NCBI GenBank assembly: GCA_007125455.1
Contig: SLDE01000062.1
Location: 1-6,846 of the forward strand
Direction: 5' to 3'
Length of the DNA stretch: 6,846 bases
Source: Ectothiorhodospiraceae bacterium
GTDB taxonomy: Bacteria; Pseudomonadota; Gammaproteobacteria; Thiohalomonadales; Thiohalomonadaceae
Shown piece after piece: positions 1 through 5,787 of this stretch. The notes beneath the pieces were generated by a model. That model was not told where the DNA came from. It saw nothing but the letters and a program-made list of their open reading frames with translations, and ran no database searches. A program made the translations under genes and the position numbers. How positions within the stretch are numbered: position 1 is the stretch's first letter; each line of letters opens with the position of its first letter.

Positions 1-1
1 C

Positions 2-61
2 CTGCGGGCCGAAGGCTTCGCCGCCGCCGGGGTCGCCGATCCCACCGTCTACACCACCTGA
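2..61 (+). CDS. C-terminal end of an unidentified protein (partial)
   Basis: An open frame enters from the left edge and ends at TGA (59-61), giving 19 residues that finish ADPTVYTT. Seventeen of the 19 sense codons end in G or C, as expected for a real gene in GC-rich DNA. The fragment is alanine- and glycine-rich, shows no recognisable motif and is too short to assign to a family. It converges on the diguanylate cyclase gene, and repeat elements follow its stop codon. The call rests only on codon bias and the clean stop, so it could be a chance frame. Confidence 0.45.
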   Translation: MRAEGFAAAGVADPTVYTT

Positions 62-88
62 CGAACTTTTAGGTGCAGGGGCAAGGAC

Positions 89-119
89 GTAGGGTGCGTT
101 GAGCTCCGCGAACCGCACC
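89..119. repeat. Intergenic palindromic element (GGTGCG...CGCACC)
   Basis: GGTGCGTT (93-100) faces AACCGCACC (111-119) across a 10-bp spacer, giving a stem with one bulged base. The leading GTAGGGTGCGTTGAG resembles short palindromes scattered between genes in many proteobacteria; that resemblance is from memory and was not searched. It lies in the gap between two convergent genes, the usual place for such elements. Confidence 0.5.
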
Positions 120-170
120 GGAACTGAGGCTGTAAAGAGGTCGCTGAATCTCGCCCCCCGTCCTTTCGGG

Positions 171-253
171 TGTCAGCCTGAAGGCCGATCCACAGCCTGC
201 CTTTGTAGGTTGGCCTTTCGGCCAACACTGTCAGCCTGAAGGTTGACCTACAA
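171..253. repeat. REP-like compound palindrome
   Basis: TGTCAGCCTGAAGG occurs twice (171-184 and 229-242). Between the copies GTTGGCC (209-215) and GGCCAAC (220-226) form a perfect 7-bp hairpin with a TTTC loop. An outer inverted repeat, TTGTAGGT (203-210) against ACCTACAA (246-253), encloses the second copy. The sequence after the first copy (CCGATCCACAG) looks like a degenerate version of that after the second (TTGACCTACAA), so this may be a decayed tandem unit. It lies downstream of two converging genes. It could end or stabilise their transcripts, but there is no T-tract. Confidence 0.6.
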
Positions 254-328
254 CCGATGCAGCCGAGGCTGGGGGAGCTTACACGGACTTATATTCAGCC
301 ACGCTCGGCTTGCTTGTTACTTCCCCCT

Positions 329-1681
329 TTACACGGCCTTTTCCACCTGGTTGCGGCCGCGCTGTTTGGCGCGGTACATCGCTTCGTCGGCGGCCTGGAG
401 TAGTGTTTCGCTGTTGCTACCGTGGCTGGGAAAGCTCGCGACGCCGATGCTGACGGTGACGCGTTGTTCGGCTGTGGCGCTATCGAACAACGGGCTTTGT
501 TCGATCAGTAGGCGTAGCCGTTCCGCCAGATCGCAGGCCTCGTCCAGTTCGATCTCGGGCAGTACGATGACCATTTCCTCACCACCGTAGCGGGCGGCGT
601 AGTCTACGGTGCGGATGTTATCGCGCAGCAGTGTCCCTAGCCGCTGTAGTACCTGATCGCCACTTTTGTGGCCGTAGTTGTCGTTAATCGGCTTGAAATG
701 GTCCACATCCAGCAGTAGCAGGCCCAGCGGTTGGGTATAGCGTGCGGCGCGGTCCAGATCGCTCTCCAGGCGCTTCATCAGTTCGTGGCGGTTGATGAGG
801 CCGGTGAGGCTGTCGTGGCTGGCCAGGTAGGCCATCTCCTGTTCCATCTGTTTGCGTTCGTTGATGTCGAGGATGATGCCCTCTAGCAGGGTCTCCGTAC
901 CCTGCTGTATCACGCCGCCGCGTTCCCATACCCAGATGGTGCTCCCATCCTTGCGTCGAATGCGGTACTCGTCGGAGAAGGGGGGATCGCCAGGGCGTAG
1001 ATCCTTGTTCATCTTCCAAAGCGCAGGCACATCATCGGGATGGATGATGTCGGCAAAGGCCTGTTCGGCATTGTTTATCAGTTCGTCCGGCAGGTAGCCG
1101 GTCAGCTCGCGGCAGCCATCGGAGATAAATAGCATGGTCCAGCTTTGGTCTATACGACAACGGTAGGCCATGCCCGGTAGGTTGGTCATTAGGTTGTGTA
1201 GTTGGCGTTCACTTTCTTCCTGTTCGGTTTCGGCCTGGCGGCGGGTGGTGACGTCCATCCCGATGGCACAGGAGCCGATTAACTGGCCTTGCGTGCCGAA
1301 GAAGCGCAGCGAGTGCCAGTTGATGATCTTTGTTTCGCCGGATTTGCAGCGTATTTGGGTCTCGAAGTCGCGCACTTCCTCATCTGTGCGCAGTACTTCG
1401 GCGACCTTTTGCTGGATTTGCGCGCGATAGGCGGGCTCTGGGTAGAGCCATGCCCAGATCCCGTCATGGCCGCTTACCTCGTCGCGGGTATAGCCACTGA
1501 TCCGCTCGGCGGCACGGTTCCACAGTAAAACGCTGGCATTGGCGTCGAGTACATTGATCCATACCGGGGCGTTGTCGACGATAGCGCGGTAGAATTCCTC
1601 GGGGGGAAGCTCGCCTGTCGGTGGGGTATTGTTGTCGGTATTCAGGGAAAAGTCCTTTACGATAAAGAGGATCCTTATCAT
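329..1681 (-). CDS. PAS-PAS-GGDEF diguanylate cyclase (GGEEM variant)
   Basis: This 450-residue protein probably makes cyclic di-GMP from two GTP. Two PAS sensor domains (about residues 28-145 and 160-277) precede a GGDEF domain (about 285-446). The GGDEF domain has the usual landmarks: HDSLTGLINR (289-298), the DVDHFKPIND stretch starting at Asp325, the active-site loop GGEEM (366-370), and VSIGVA (410-415). RTVD (357-360) sits five residues before GGEEM, so the RxxD product-inhibition site is present. The last active-site residue is Met instead of the usual Phe. No membrane segment or signal peptide is evident, so it is probably cytoplasmic; the ligands of the PAS domains are unknown. The ATG at 1681 lacks a clear ribosome-binding site, but no other ATG, GTG or TTG start precedes the first PAS domain. 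It lies 127 bp downstream of valS on the same strand. Confidence 0.93.
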   Translation of the reverse strand: MIRILFIVKDFSLNTDNNTPPTGELPPEEFYRAIVDNAPVWINVLDANASVLLWNRAAERISGYTRDEVSGHDGIWAWLYPEPAYRAQIQQKVAEVLRTDEEVRDFETQIRCKSGETKIINWHSLRFFGTQGQLIGSCAIGMDVTTRRQAETEQEESERQLHNLMTNLPGMAYRCRIDQSWTMLFISDGCRELTGYLPDELINNAEQAFADIIHPDDVPALWKMNKDLRPGDPPFSDEYRIRRKDGSTIWVWERGGVIQQGTETLLEGIILDINERKQMEQEMAYLASHDSLTGLINRHELMKRLESDLDRAARYTQPLGLLLLDVDHFKPINDNYGHKSGDQVLQRLGTLLRDNIRTVDYAARYGGEEMVIVLPEIELDEACDLAERLRLLIEQSPLFDSATAEQRVTVSIGVASFPSHGSNSETLLQAADEAMYRAKQRGRNQVEKAV

Positions 1682-1703
1682 AGGCTAGTCCACAGCTGAG
1701 CAA

Positions 1704-1709
1704 TGTCAA
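1704..1709 (-). promoter_or_regulatory. Possible -35 box upstream of the cyclase gene
   Basis: The minus strand reads a perfect TTGACA here. The only -10 at normal spacing is a poor TAGCCT (16-bp gap) directly against the ATG. A transcript from it would start at or inside the start codon and be nearly leaderless. The hexamer may be chance, and the gene could instead be co-transcribed with valS. Confidence 0.25.
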
Positions 1710-1773
1710 TGGCTCGGCAGCCGAGGCGCTGTCGAGTTAGGGCGGGGACGAGGGAGGGATTCGACGGAGGGGA

Positions 1774-1799
1774 CGGCTCCGGTGCATATACCGGAGCCG
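1774..1799. other. Stem-loop between valS and the cyclase gene
   Basis: CGGCTCCGG (1774-1782) pairs perfectly with CCGGAGCCG (1791-1799) across an 8-base loop. It begins 10 bp past the valS stop codon. On the valS strand the stem is followed by a C-rich stretch and not a T-tract, so it is not a classical intrinsic terminator. It may be a degenerate terminator, a processing site or a protector of the valS mRNA 3' end. Confidence 0.55.
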
Positions 1800-1808
1800 A
1801 CTGGGGCT

Positions 1809-4616
1809 TTACAGCTTGGCGATGCGCTCGCGCTGCTCTTGCAGGGTTTCCAGTGAGGCCTGCTGCTCGGTGAGTTTGGCGCGTTCCTTCTCGACCACCG
1901 CTGGCGGGGCCTTGTCGACAAAGCCGGGGTTGCCCAGCTTGCCGCTGAGGCGCTGGATGTCCTTTGTCAGCTTGGCGATGCTATTATCCAGTCGCTTCAG
2001 TTCGGCCTCCTTGTCGATCAGCCCGGCCATCGGCACCAGCAGGCGCATCTCGCCCACCAGCGAGGTGGCCGCCTCGGGGGCTTGTTCGCCCTCGGCCAGC
2101 CAGGTGATCGATTCGAGCTTGGCCAGCTTGGTGAGGAAGGTCTGGTTGGCATCCAGCCAGGCCATGTCCTGGGCGCTGCCATTTTGCAGCAGCACCGGCA
2201 GGGGCTGGCCGGGCTTGATGTTCATCCCGGAACGGATCTGGCGCACCCCGATGATGAAGTCCATCACCCACTGCATCTGGGCCTCGGCCTCGGCGTCCAG
2301 CTTGCCCTCATCGGCCTCGGGGTAGGGCTGCAACATGATGGTGGCGCCATTGCGACCGGCCAGTGGGGCGATCTTCTGCCAGATCTCCTCGGTGATGTAG
2401 GGGATGATCGGGTGGGCCAGGCGCAGCAGGGTCTCCAACACTCGCAACAGGGTGCGGCGGGTGCCGCGCTGCAGTTCGGGGGCGGCGTGTTCATCGTAAA
2501 GCACCGGCTTGGATAGCTCCAGATACCAGGCGCAGTATTCATCCCAGGTGAACTCGTAGATCGCCTGGGCGGCCAGGTCGAAGCGGTAGTTGGCCAGTGC
2601 CTGCTCAACGGCCTGCTCGGTGCGCTGCAGGCCTGAGATGATCCAGCGGTCGGCGGTGGATAGCTCCACTACGCTGTCGGCGGCTACCCCACAATCCTTG
2701 CCCTCGGTCTGCATCAGTACGTAGTTGGCCGCGTTCCACAGCTTGTTGCAGAAGTTGCGGTAGCCTTCGATACGGCCCAGATCGAAATTGATGTCGCGTC
2801 CGGTGGAGGCCAGCGAGGCGAAGGTATAGCGTAGCGCATCGGTGCCGAAGGCGGGGATCCCCTCGGGGAAGTCGGCGCGGGTCTGTTGTTCGATCTTGCG
2901 GGCCATCTCCGGCTGCATTAGGCCACTGGTGCGCTTTTCCACCAGCGCCTCCAGATCGATACCATCGATAAGGTCGATCGGATCCAGCACGTTGCCCTTG
3001 GACTTGGACATCTTCTGTCCGTGCGAGTCGCGCACCAGCCCGTGGATATAGACCTCCCGAAACGGCACATCCCCCATGAACTTGAGGCCGAACATAATCA
3101 TCCGTGCCACCCAGAAGAAGATGATGTCGAAGCCGGTGATCAGCACGTTGGTGGGGTAGAACTGCTGCAGGCGTTCGGTGTTCTCCGGCCAGCCCAGGGT
3201 AGAGAAGGGCCACAGCGCCGAGGAGAACCAGGTGTCCAGTACGTCTTCGTCCTGCTTGAGGGCGACCTGCGCGCCGAGCTGGTACTGTTCGCGCACCTCC
3301 GCCTCGCTGTGGCCCACGTACACCTTGCCCTGCTCGTCGTACCAGGCGGGGATGCGATGGCCCCACCAGATCTGGCGGCTGATGCACCAGTCCTGGATGT
3401 TCTCCAGCCACTGGAAGTAGGTGTTTTCCCAATTCTTGGGGGTGAACTTGATATCGCCATCGCGCACTGCGGCGATGGCCGGATCGGTGATCACCTGTTT
3501 CCCGCCGGGACGGCCATCTTCGGTGGTCTCGCGGGTCAGGTCCACAAACCATTGGTCGGTCAGATAGGGTTCGATCACCGTGCCGCTGCGATCGCCACGG
3601 GGCACCATCAGTTTGTGGGGCTTGATGTCTTCCAGCAGCTCCAGGGCGCGAAGATCGTGGACGATCTCGTCCCGCGCCTCGTAGCGGTCCAGACCACGGT
3701 ACTTCTCCGGGGCGTTGTCGTTGAGTTTGGCATCGACAGTAAACAGATTGATCATCGGCAGGCCGTGGCGCTGGCCGATGGCATAGTCGTTAAAATCGTG
3801 CGCCGGGGTGATCTTCACGCAGCCGGAGCCAAAGGCCGGATCGACGTAGTCGTCGGCGATGATCGGGATCTCACGCCCCACCAGTGGCAGGGTGATGGTC
3901 TTGCCGATCAGATGTTGGTAGCGCTCATCCTCGGGGTGTACCGCCACGGCGGTATCGCCCAGCATGGTCTCGGGGCGGGTGGTGGCCACCACCAGGTGAT
4001 CGCTGCCATCGGAGAGCGGGTAGCGGAAGTGCCACAGATTGCCTTGCTCCTCCTCGGAGATCACCTCCAGGTCGGACACCGCGGTGTGCAACACCGGATC
4101 CCAGTTGACCAGACGCTTGCCGCGATAGATCAGCCCCTCGCGGTGCAGGCGTACAAACACCTCACGCACTGCCGCCGATAGCCCGTCATCCATGGTAAAG
4201 CGCTCGTGGCCCCAGTCCAGCGAGGAGCCCAGGCGGCGCAGCTGGCGGGTGATGTTGCCGCCGGACTCCGCCTTCCACTCCCATACCCGCTCGATAAAGG
4301 CCTCACGGCCCAGATCGTGGCGGTTCTTGCCGTCGCGGTTGAGCTGGCGTTCCACCACCATCTGGGTGGCGATCCCGGCGTGGTCGGTACCCGGCTGCCA
4401 CAGGGTGTTATCACCCTTCATGCGGTGATAGCGGGTCAGGGTATCCATCACGGTATTATTGAAGCCGTGCCCCATGTGCAGGCTGCCGGTCACATTCGGC
4501 GGCGGGATCATGATGCAATAGCCCTGTTCACCCCCTTGTGGGGCAAAGTAGCCGTTCTGTTCCCAGATCTGGTACCAATGCTGCTCAATCGCGTGGGGGT
4601 TATAGCTTTTTTCCAT
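1809..4616 (-). CDS. valS: Valine--tRNA ligase (ValRS)
   Basis: This cytoplasmic class Ia synthetase charges tRNA-Val with valine using ATP. At 935 residues it is close to the E. coli length. The Rossmann domain carries the HIGH-type motif HMGH (47-50) after PPPNVTGSL, and the KMSKS loop is intact (535-539, in GQKMSKSKGN). The CP1 editing insertion, which hydrolyses mischarged Thr-tRNA, spans roughly residues 200-330 and includes TTRPETMLGDTA (212-223). The anticodon-binding helical domain follows (about 640-790). The C-terminal 70 residues are rich in Lys, Glu, Leu and Gln, typical of the ValRS coiled-coil arm. The ATG at 4616 fits the family's N-terminus (MEKSYNPHAIEQHWY); its ribosome-binding site is weak (AGGCG). 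In many gammaproteobacteria valS follows pepA and holC, but here its upstream neighbour is a divergent tRNA-Ser gene. No frameshift or missing motif was seen. Confidence 0.98.
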   Translation of the reverse strand: MEKSYNPHAIEQHWYQIWEQNGYFAPQGGEQGYCIMIPPPNVTGSLHMGHGFNNTVMDTLTRYHRMKGDNTLWQPGTDHAGIATQMVVERQLNRDGKNRHDLGREAFIERVWEWKAESGGNITRQLRRLGSSLDWGHERFTMDDGLSAAVREVFVRLHREGLIYRGKRLVNWDPVLHTAVSDLEVISEEEQGNLWHFRYPLSDGSDHLVVATTRPETMLGDTAVAVHPEDERYQHLIGKTITLPLVGREIPIIADDYVDPAFGSGCVKITPAHDFNDYAIGQRHGLPMINLFTVDAKLNDNAPEKYRGLDRYEARDEIVHDLRALELLEDIKPHKLMVPRGDRSGTVIEPYLTDQWFVDLTRETTEDGRPGGKQVITDPAIAAVRDGDIKFTPKNWENTYFQWLENIQDWCISRQIWWGHRIPAWYDEQGKVYVGHSEAEVREQYQLGAQVALKQDEDVLDTWFSSALWPFSTLGWPENTERLQQFYPTNVLITGFDIIFFWVARMIMFGLKFMGDVPFREVYIHGLVRDSHGQKMSKSKGNVLDPIDLIDGIDLEALVEKRTSGLMQPEMARKIEQQTRADFPEGIPAFGTDALRYTFASLASTGRDINFDLGRIEGYRNFCNKLWNAANYVLMQTEGKDCGVAADSVVELSTADRWIISGLQRTEQAVEQALANYRFDLAAQAIYEFTWDEYCAWYLELSKPVLYDEHAAPELQRGTRRTLLRVLETLLRLAHPIIPYITEEIWQKIAPLAGRNGATIMLQPYPEADEGKLDAEAEAQMQWVMDFIIGVRQIRSGMNIKPGQPLPVLLQNGSAQDMAWLDANQTFLTKLAKLESITWLAEGEQAPEAATSLVGEMRLLVPMAGLIDKEAELKRLDNSIAKLTKDIQRLSGKLGNPGFVDKAPPAVVEKERAKLTEQQASLETLQEQRERIAKL

Positions 4617-4656
4617 GATCGCCTGCGTTTACCGGATAGTTGCCAGAAAGCCCGCG

Positions 4657-4662
4657 ATTATA
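4657..4662 (-). promoter_or_regulatory. Probable valS -10 box
   Basis: The minus strand reads GGGCTATAATCGCGGG here, a perfect TATAAT 40 bp upstream of the valS ATG. No recognisable -35 hexamer lies 16-18 bp further upstream (the positions read ATCCCC or similar). The promoter would therefore depend on the -10 element alone or on an activator. Confidence 0.55.
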
Positions 4663-4780
4663 GCCCAGGAGAGGGGGGAGGGGATACCGGCCAGCCGCAC
4701 CGATTGGCAAACGCCACTTGCACTCATGACTCAACTGGTATATCTTGCCCGACTTCGCAAGGCCAAGGCTGGTCTTCGTC

Positions 4781-4801
4781 GTTACACTGGTATGGTGTAA
4801 C
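4781..4801. promoter_or_regulatory. Inverted repeat over the presumed tRNA-Ser promoter
   Basis: GTTACAC (4781-4787) and GTGTAAC (4795-4801) form a perfect 7-bp dyad with a 7-bp spacer. The plus-strand hexamer TATGGT (4791-4796), a fair -10 match, lies inside it and would start transcription about 25 bp before the tRNA. No good -35 is visible. The dyad could be an operator on that promoter or simply a chance palindrome. Confidence 0.3.
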
Positions 4802-4827
4802 CAACAGGACGTTTTGTAAATCCTTCT

Positions 4828-4915
4828 GGAGAGGTGTCCGAGTGGCTGAAGGAGCACGCCTGGAAAGTGTGTATACGGCAACGTATCGAGGGTTCGAATC
4901 CCTCCCTCTCCGCCA
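4828..4915 (+). tRNA. tRNA-Ser(GGA)
   Basis: The 88-nt sequence folds as a class II tRNA. GGAGAGG (4828-4834) pairs with CCTCTCC (4905-4911), followed by the G discriminator base and an encoded CCA (4913-4915). The anticodon stem CACGC/GTGTG encloses the loop CTGGAAA, so the anticodon is GGA, reading UCC and UCU. The long variable arm has the stem ATACG/CGTAT closed by GCAA, as expected for serine tRNAs. The T-arm is GAGGG-TTCGAAT-CCCTC. The gene has its own terminator just downstream and is divergent from valS. Parts of its 3' half are repeated downstream (4965-4981 and 5043-5061). Confidence 0.97.
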
Positions 4916-4922
4916 AACTATC

Positions 4923-4949
4923 AAGCCCCGCGACGTTCGGGGCTTTTTT
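4923..4949 (+). terminator. Intrinsic terminator of the tRNA-Ser gene
   Basis: AAGCCCCG (4923-4930) pairs with CGGGGCTT (4938-4945) across a 7-base loop, and six T residues occupy 4944-4949. It begins 8 bp after the CCA end, so the tRNA is probably a single-gene transcript. Confidence 0.9.
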
Positions 4950-4964
4950 GTGTGTATCGAAGTC

Positions 4965-4981
4965 GATTCGAACCCTCGATA
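4965..4981 (-). repeat. Inverted copy of the tRNA-Ser T-arm
   Basis: These 17 bases are the exact reverse complement of tRNA positions 4884-4900, covering the end of the variable arm, the 5' T-stem strand, the whole T-loop and one base beyond. A further GGGTTCGA at 4992-4999 can pair with TCGAACCC inside this copy (4968-4975). The match is far too long for chance in a window of this size. Confidence 0.85.
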
Positions 4982-5000
4982 TCCGATAGTGGGGTTCGAC

Positions 5001-5020
5001 CGCCGCCTGGGAAGGCGGCG
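5001..5020. other. GC-rich hairpin in the tRNA tail region
   Basis: CGCCGCC (5001-5007) pairs perfectly with GGCGGCG (5014-5020) around a 6-base loop. It lies between the inverted T-arm copy and the direct copy of the tRNA 3' end, within the repeat-like unit downstream of tRNA-Ser. There is no T-tract, so it is not a terminator. Confidence 0.6.
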
Positions 5021-5042
5021 GAACGGAGCGAGAGCGACGGTC

Positions 5043-5061
5043 ATCCCTCCCTCTCCGCCAA
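5043..5061 (+). repeat. Direct copy of the tRNA-Ser 3' end (possible att remnant)
   Basis: These 19 bases are identical to 4898-4916, which cover the end of the T-loop, the 3' T-stem, the 3' acceptor strand, the discriminator, the CCA and one further base. The start-to-start distance is 145 bp. Direct repeats of tRNA 3' ends are the usual signature of site-specific integration, and similar 19-bp tRNA-tail repeats are known downstream of E. coli tyrT. No integrase gene is in the window. The copy could mark an attachment-site remnant or a tRNA-associated repeat unit. Confidence 0.8.
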
Positions 5062-5145
5062 TTGAAAAGCAGTGAAATCAACGCATTAACAAACACCGGA
5101 TTCTGCTTAGGACGATTTTGGGACTAGGCTGGGAGTGGTGGCACG

Positions 5146-5171
5146 AAAAAAGGGGCTTTCGCCCCTTTTTT
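5146..5171. terminator. Bidirectional intrinsic terminator
   Basis: A6-GGGGC (5146-5156) pairs perfectly with GCCCC-T6 (5161-5171) around a TTTC loop: an 11-bp stem with an A-tract on one side and a T-tract on the other. It can stop transcription both ways. On the minus strand it lies 18 bp past the stop of the 27-codon ORF, which supports real transcription of the small-gene pair. Confidence 0.9.
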
Positions 5172-5189
5172 GTCGCCTGGTGTTTGTGG

Positions 5190-5273
5190 TCAGCGCAGGC
5201 CCAATCTCTTTTCAGCGAGAGCGATCATGTGGGCTGCGTCGTCTATCCACTTGCCATACCGCCGCCGGATCAT
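5190..5273 (-). CDS. Possible 27-residue small protein, coupled to the 59-residue ORF
   Basis: This minus-strand ORF encodes 27 residues starting MIRRRYGKWIDDAAHM and ending in a basic EKRLGLR tail. Its ATG overlaps the TGA of the upstream 59-codon ORF as ATGA (5270-5273), the classic layout for translational coupling. A GAGGG immediately before the ATG is too close to act as a standard ribosome-binding site, which again suggests coupling. The central stretch could form an amphipathic helix, and the N-terminus is strongly basic. A strong terminator lies 18 bp downstream. The family is not recognised. Alternatively, it is the C-terminal part of one longer gene split from the upstream ORF by a frameshift. 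Confidence 0.45.
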   Translation of the reverse strand: MIRRRYGKWIDDAAHMIALAEKRLGLR

Positions 5274-5449
5274 CCCTCGGCAATCCACACCTCGTTGCCG
5301 TCCTCGATGGTGAGGCCGGGTAGCTGCCATAAGTAGCCCTTGTCGTCGCTACGGAAGCGGGTGCGGCGTTTGTCTTTGTCGCCGGTGTCTGGATCGGTGA
5401 TGGTCACCTCCTTGATGTCGGTGGCGACATCGGGTGACATGTCGATCAT
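5270..5449 (-). CDS. Small acidic protein of unknown function (59 residues)
   Basis: The ORF has a very good ribosome-binding site: AGGAGG (minus strand, 5454-5459) four bases before the ATG at 5449. This start is preferred over the longer frame upstream, whose extra residues are antisense to the toxin remnant. The protein has 14 Asp/Glu against 8 Lys/Arg. It has a basic patch KDKRRTRFR (25-33) and a tail rich in Trp, Gly and Leu (KGYLWQLPGL, 37-46, then EVWIAEG). No signal peptide, membrane helix or Cys residue is present. I do not recognise the family. It is followed by an overlapping 27-codon ORF and a strong terminator, and faces away from a broken toxin gene. The setting suggests an accessory gene, perhaps carried by a past mobile element. 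Confidence 0.65.
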   Translation of the reverse strand: MIDMSPDVATDIKEVTITDPDTGDKDKRRTRFRSDDKGYLWQLPGLTIEDGNEVWIAEG

Positions 5450-5472
5450 GCGGCCTCCTGCACATTGACAGG

Positions 5473-5488
5473 GTGAATAGTTGTTCAC
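5473..5488. promoter_or_regulatory. Possible operator dyad between small gene and toxin remnant
   Basis: GTGAA (5473-5477) and TTCAC (5484-5488) form a 5-bp dyad around 6 bases. It lies 9 bp before the toxin ATG and 24 bp upstream of the divergent small gene. Toxin-antitoxin promoters are usually autoregulated through such dyads, but this one is short and could be chance. Confidence 0.2.
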
Positions 5489-5497
5489 ACTTGTTGC

Positions 5498-5680
5498 ATG
5501 TATTCGATCAAATCCCTGCCCTAGCTCACCGCCTGGCTCTGCGGCCTCAAGGATGGCTTGACCAAGCGCCGCCTGGAACGTGCACAACTTGGCAATTTGG
5601 GTGATGTGAAACCGGTAGGCGATGGTGTGTACGAGATGCGAGAGCACTTAGGCCCTGGCTGGCGGATGTACTATGTGCGG
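5498..5680 (+). pseudogene. RelE/HigB-type toxin gene remnant (phage Gp49-like family)
   Basis: One frame reads MYSIKSLP, then TAG (5522-5524), then LTAWLCGLKDG and continues in the same frame through GNLGDVKPVGDGVYEMREH and GPGWRMYYVR. These are the hallmark segments of the RelE/ParE-superfamily addiction-module killer proteins related to phage Gp49/HigB, which act on mRNA at the ribosome. The ATG at 5498 agrees with the usual start of that family. Two defects are visible: the in-frame stop at codon 9 (a single C-to-T change from CAG would explain it), and loss of the C-terminal strands with the usual GGDKSTQ-type end after residue 61. The stretch between GLKD and GNLGDV also looks a few residues short. 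No antitoxin gene follows; the HiPIP terminator comes next. Restarting at TTG 5558 would give only a fragment, so a working toxin is unlikely. Confidence 0.75.
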
Positions 5681-5730
5681 CTGCTGCTTGCTCCAGAGTT
5701 TCGGCATAAATCTCGAATGGCATACCCTGG

Positions 5731-5768
5731 CAACAAAAAAGCCCTGCATGAGCAGGGCTTTTTTGTTG
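5731..5768. terminator. Bidirectional terminator downstream of the HiPIP gene
   Basis: A perfect 17-bp inverted repeat (5731-5747 against 5752-5768) encloses a 4-base ATGA loop. The core is GCCCTGC/GCAGGGC, with A6 on one side and T6 on the other. It lies 19 bp past the HiPIP stop codon on the minus strand and also faces transcription from the toxin remnant. Confidence 0.92.
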
Positions 5769-5787
5769 GGGCTAGGTGCGGCTGTAT

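Noticed and set aside
3021..4181. Plus-strand open frame of 386 codons inside valS
   Set aside because: It is antisense to fully conserved ValRS sequence. Its length reflects high GC and codon bias, and there is no recognisable domain.
4206..5075. Plus-strand open frame of 289 codons
   Set aside because: It runs antisense to the start of valS and then straight through the tRNA gene and its terminator, so it is not a protein gene.
4724..5096. Minus-strand ORFs of 106 and 104 codons across the tRNA-Ser gene (RGRDSNPRY and EREGFEPSIR type peptides)
   Set aside because: They are antisense translations of the tRNA-Ser gene and its tail repeats. Such peptides are a well-known annotation artefact and carry no independent coding evidence.
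5027..5224. AGCGAGAGCGA occurring at 5027-5037 and 5214-5224
   Set aside because: An 11-bp low-complexity match without shared flanks; it is likely chance.
5450..5647. N-terminal extension of the 59-residue small protein to 125 residues
   Set aside because: The extra residues are the antisense of the toxin remnant, while a strong AGGAGG site marks the internal ATG at 5449.
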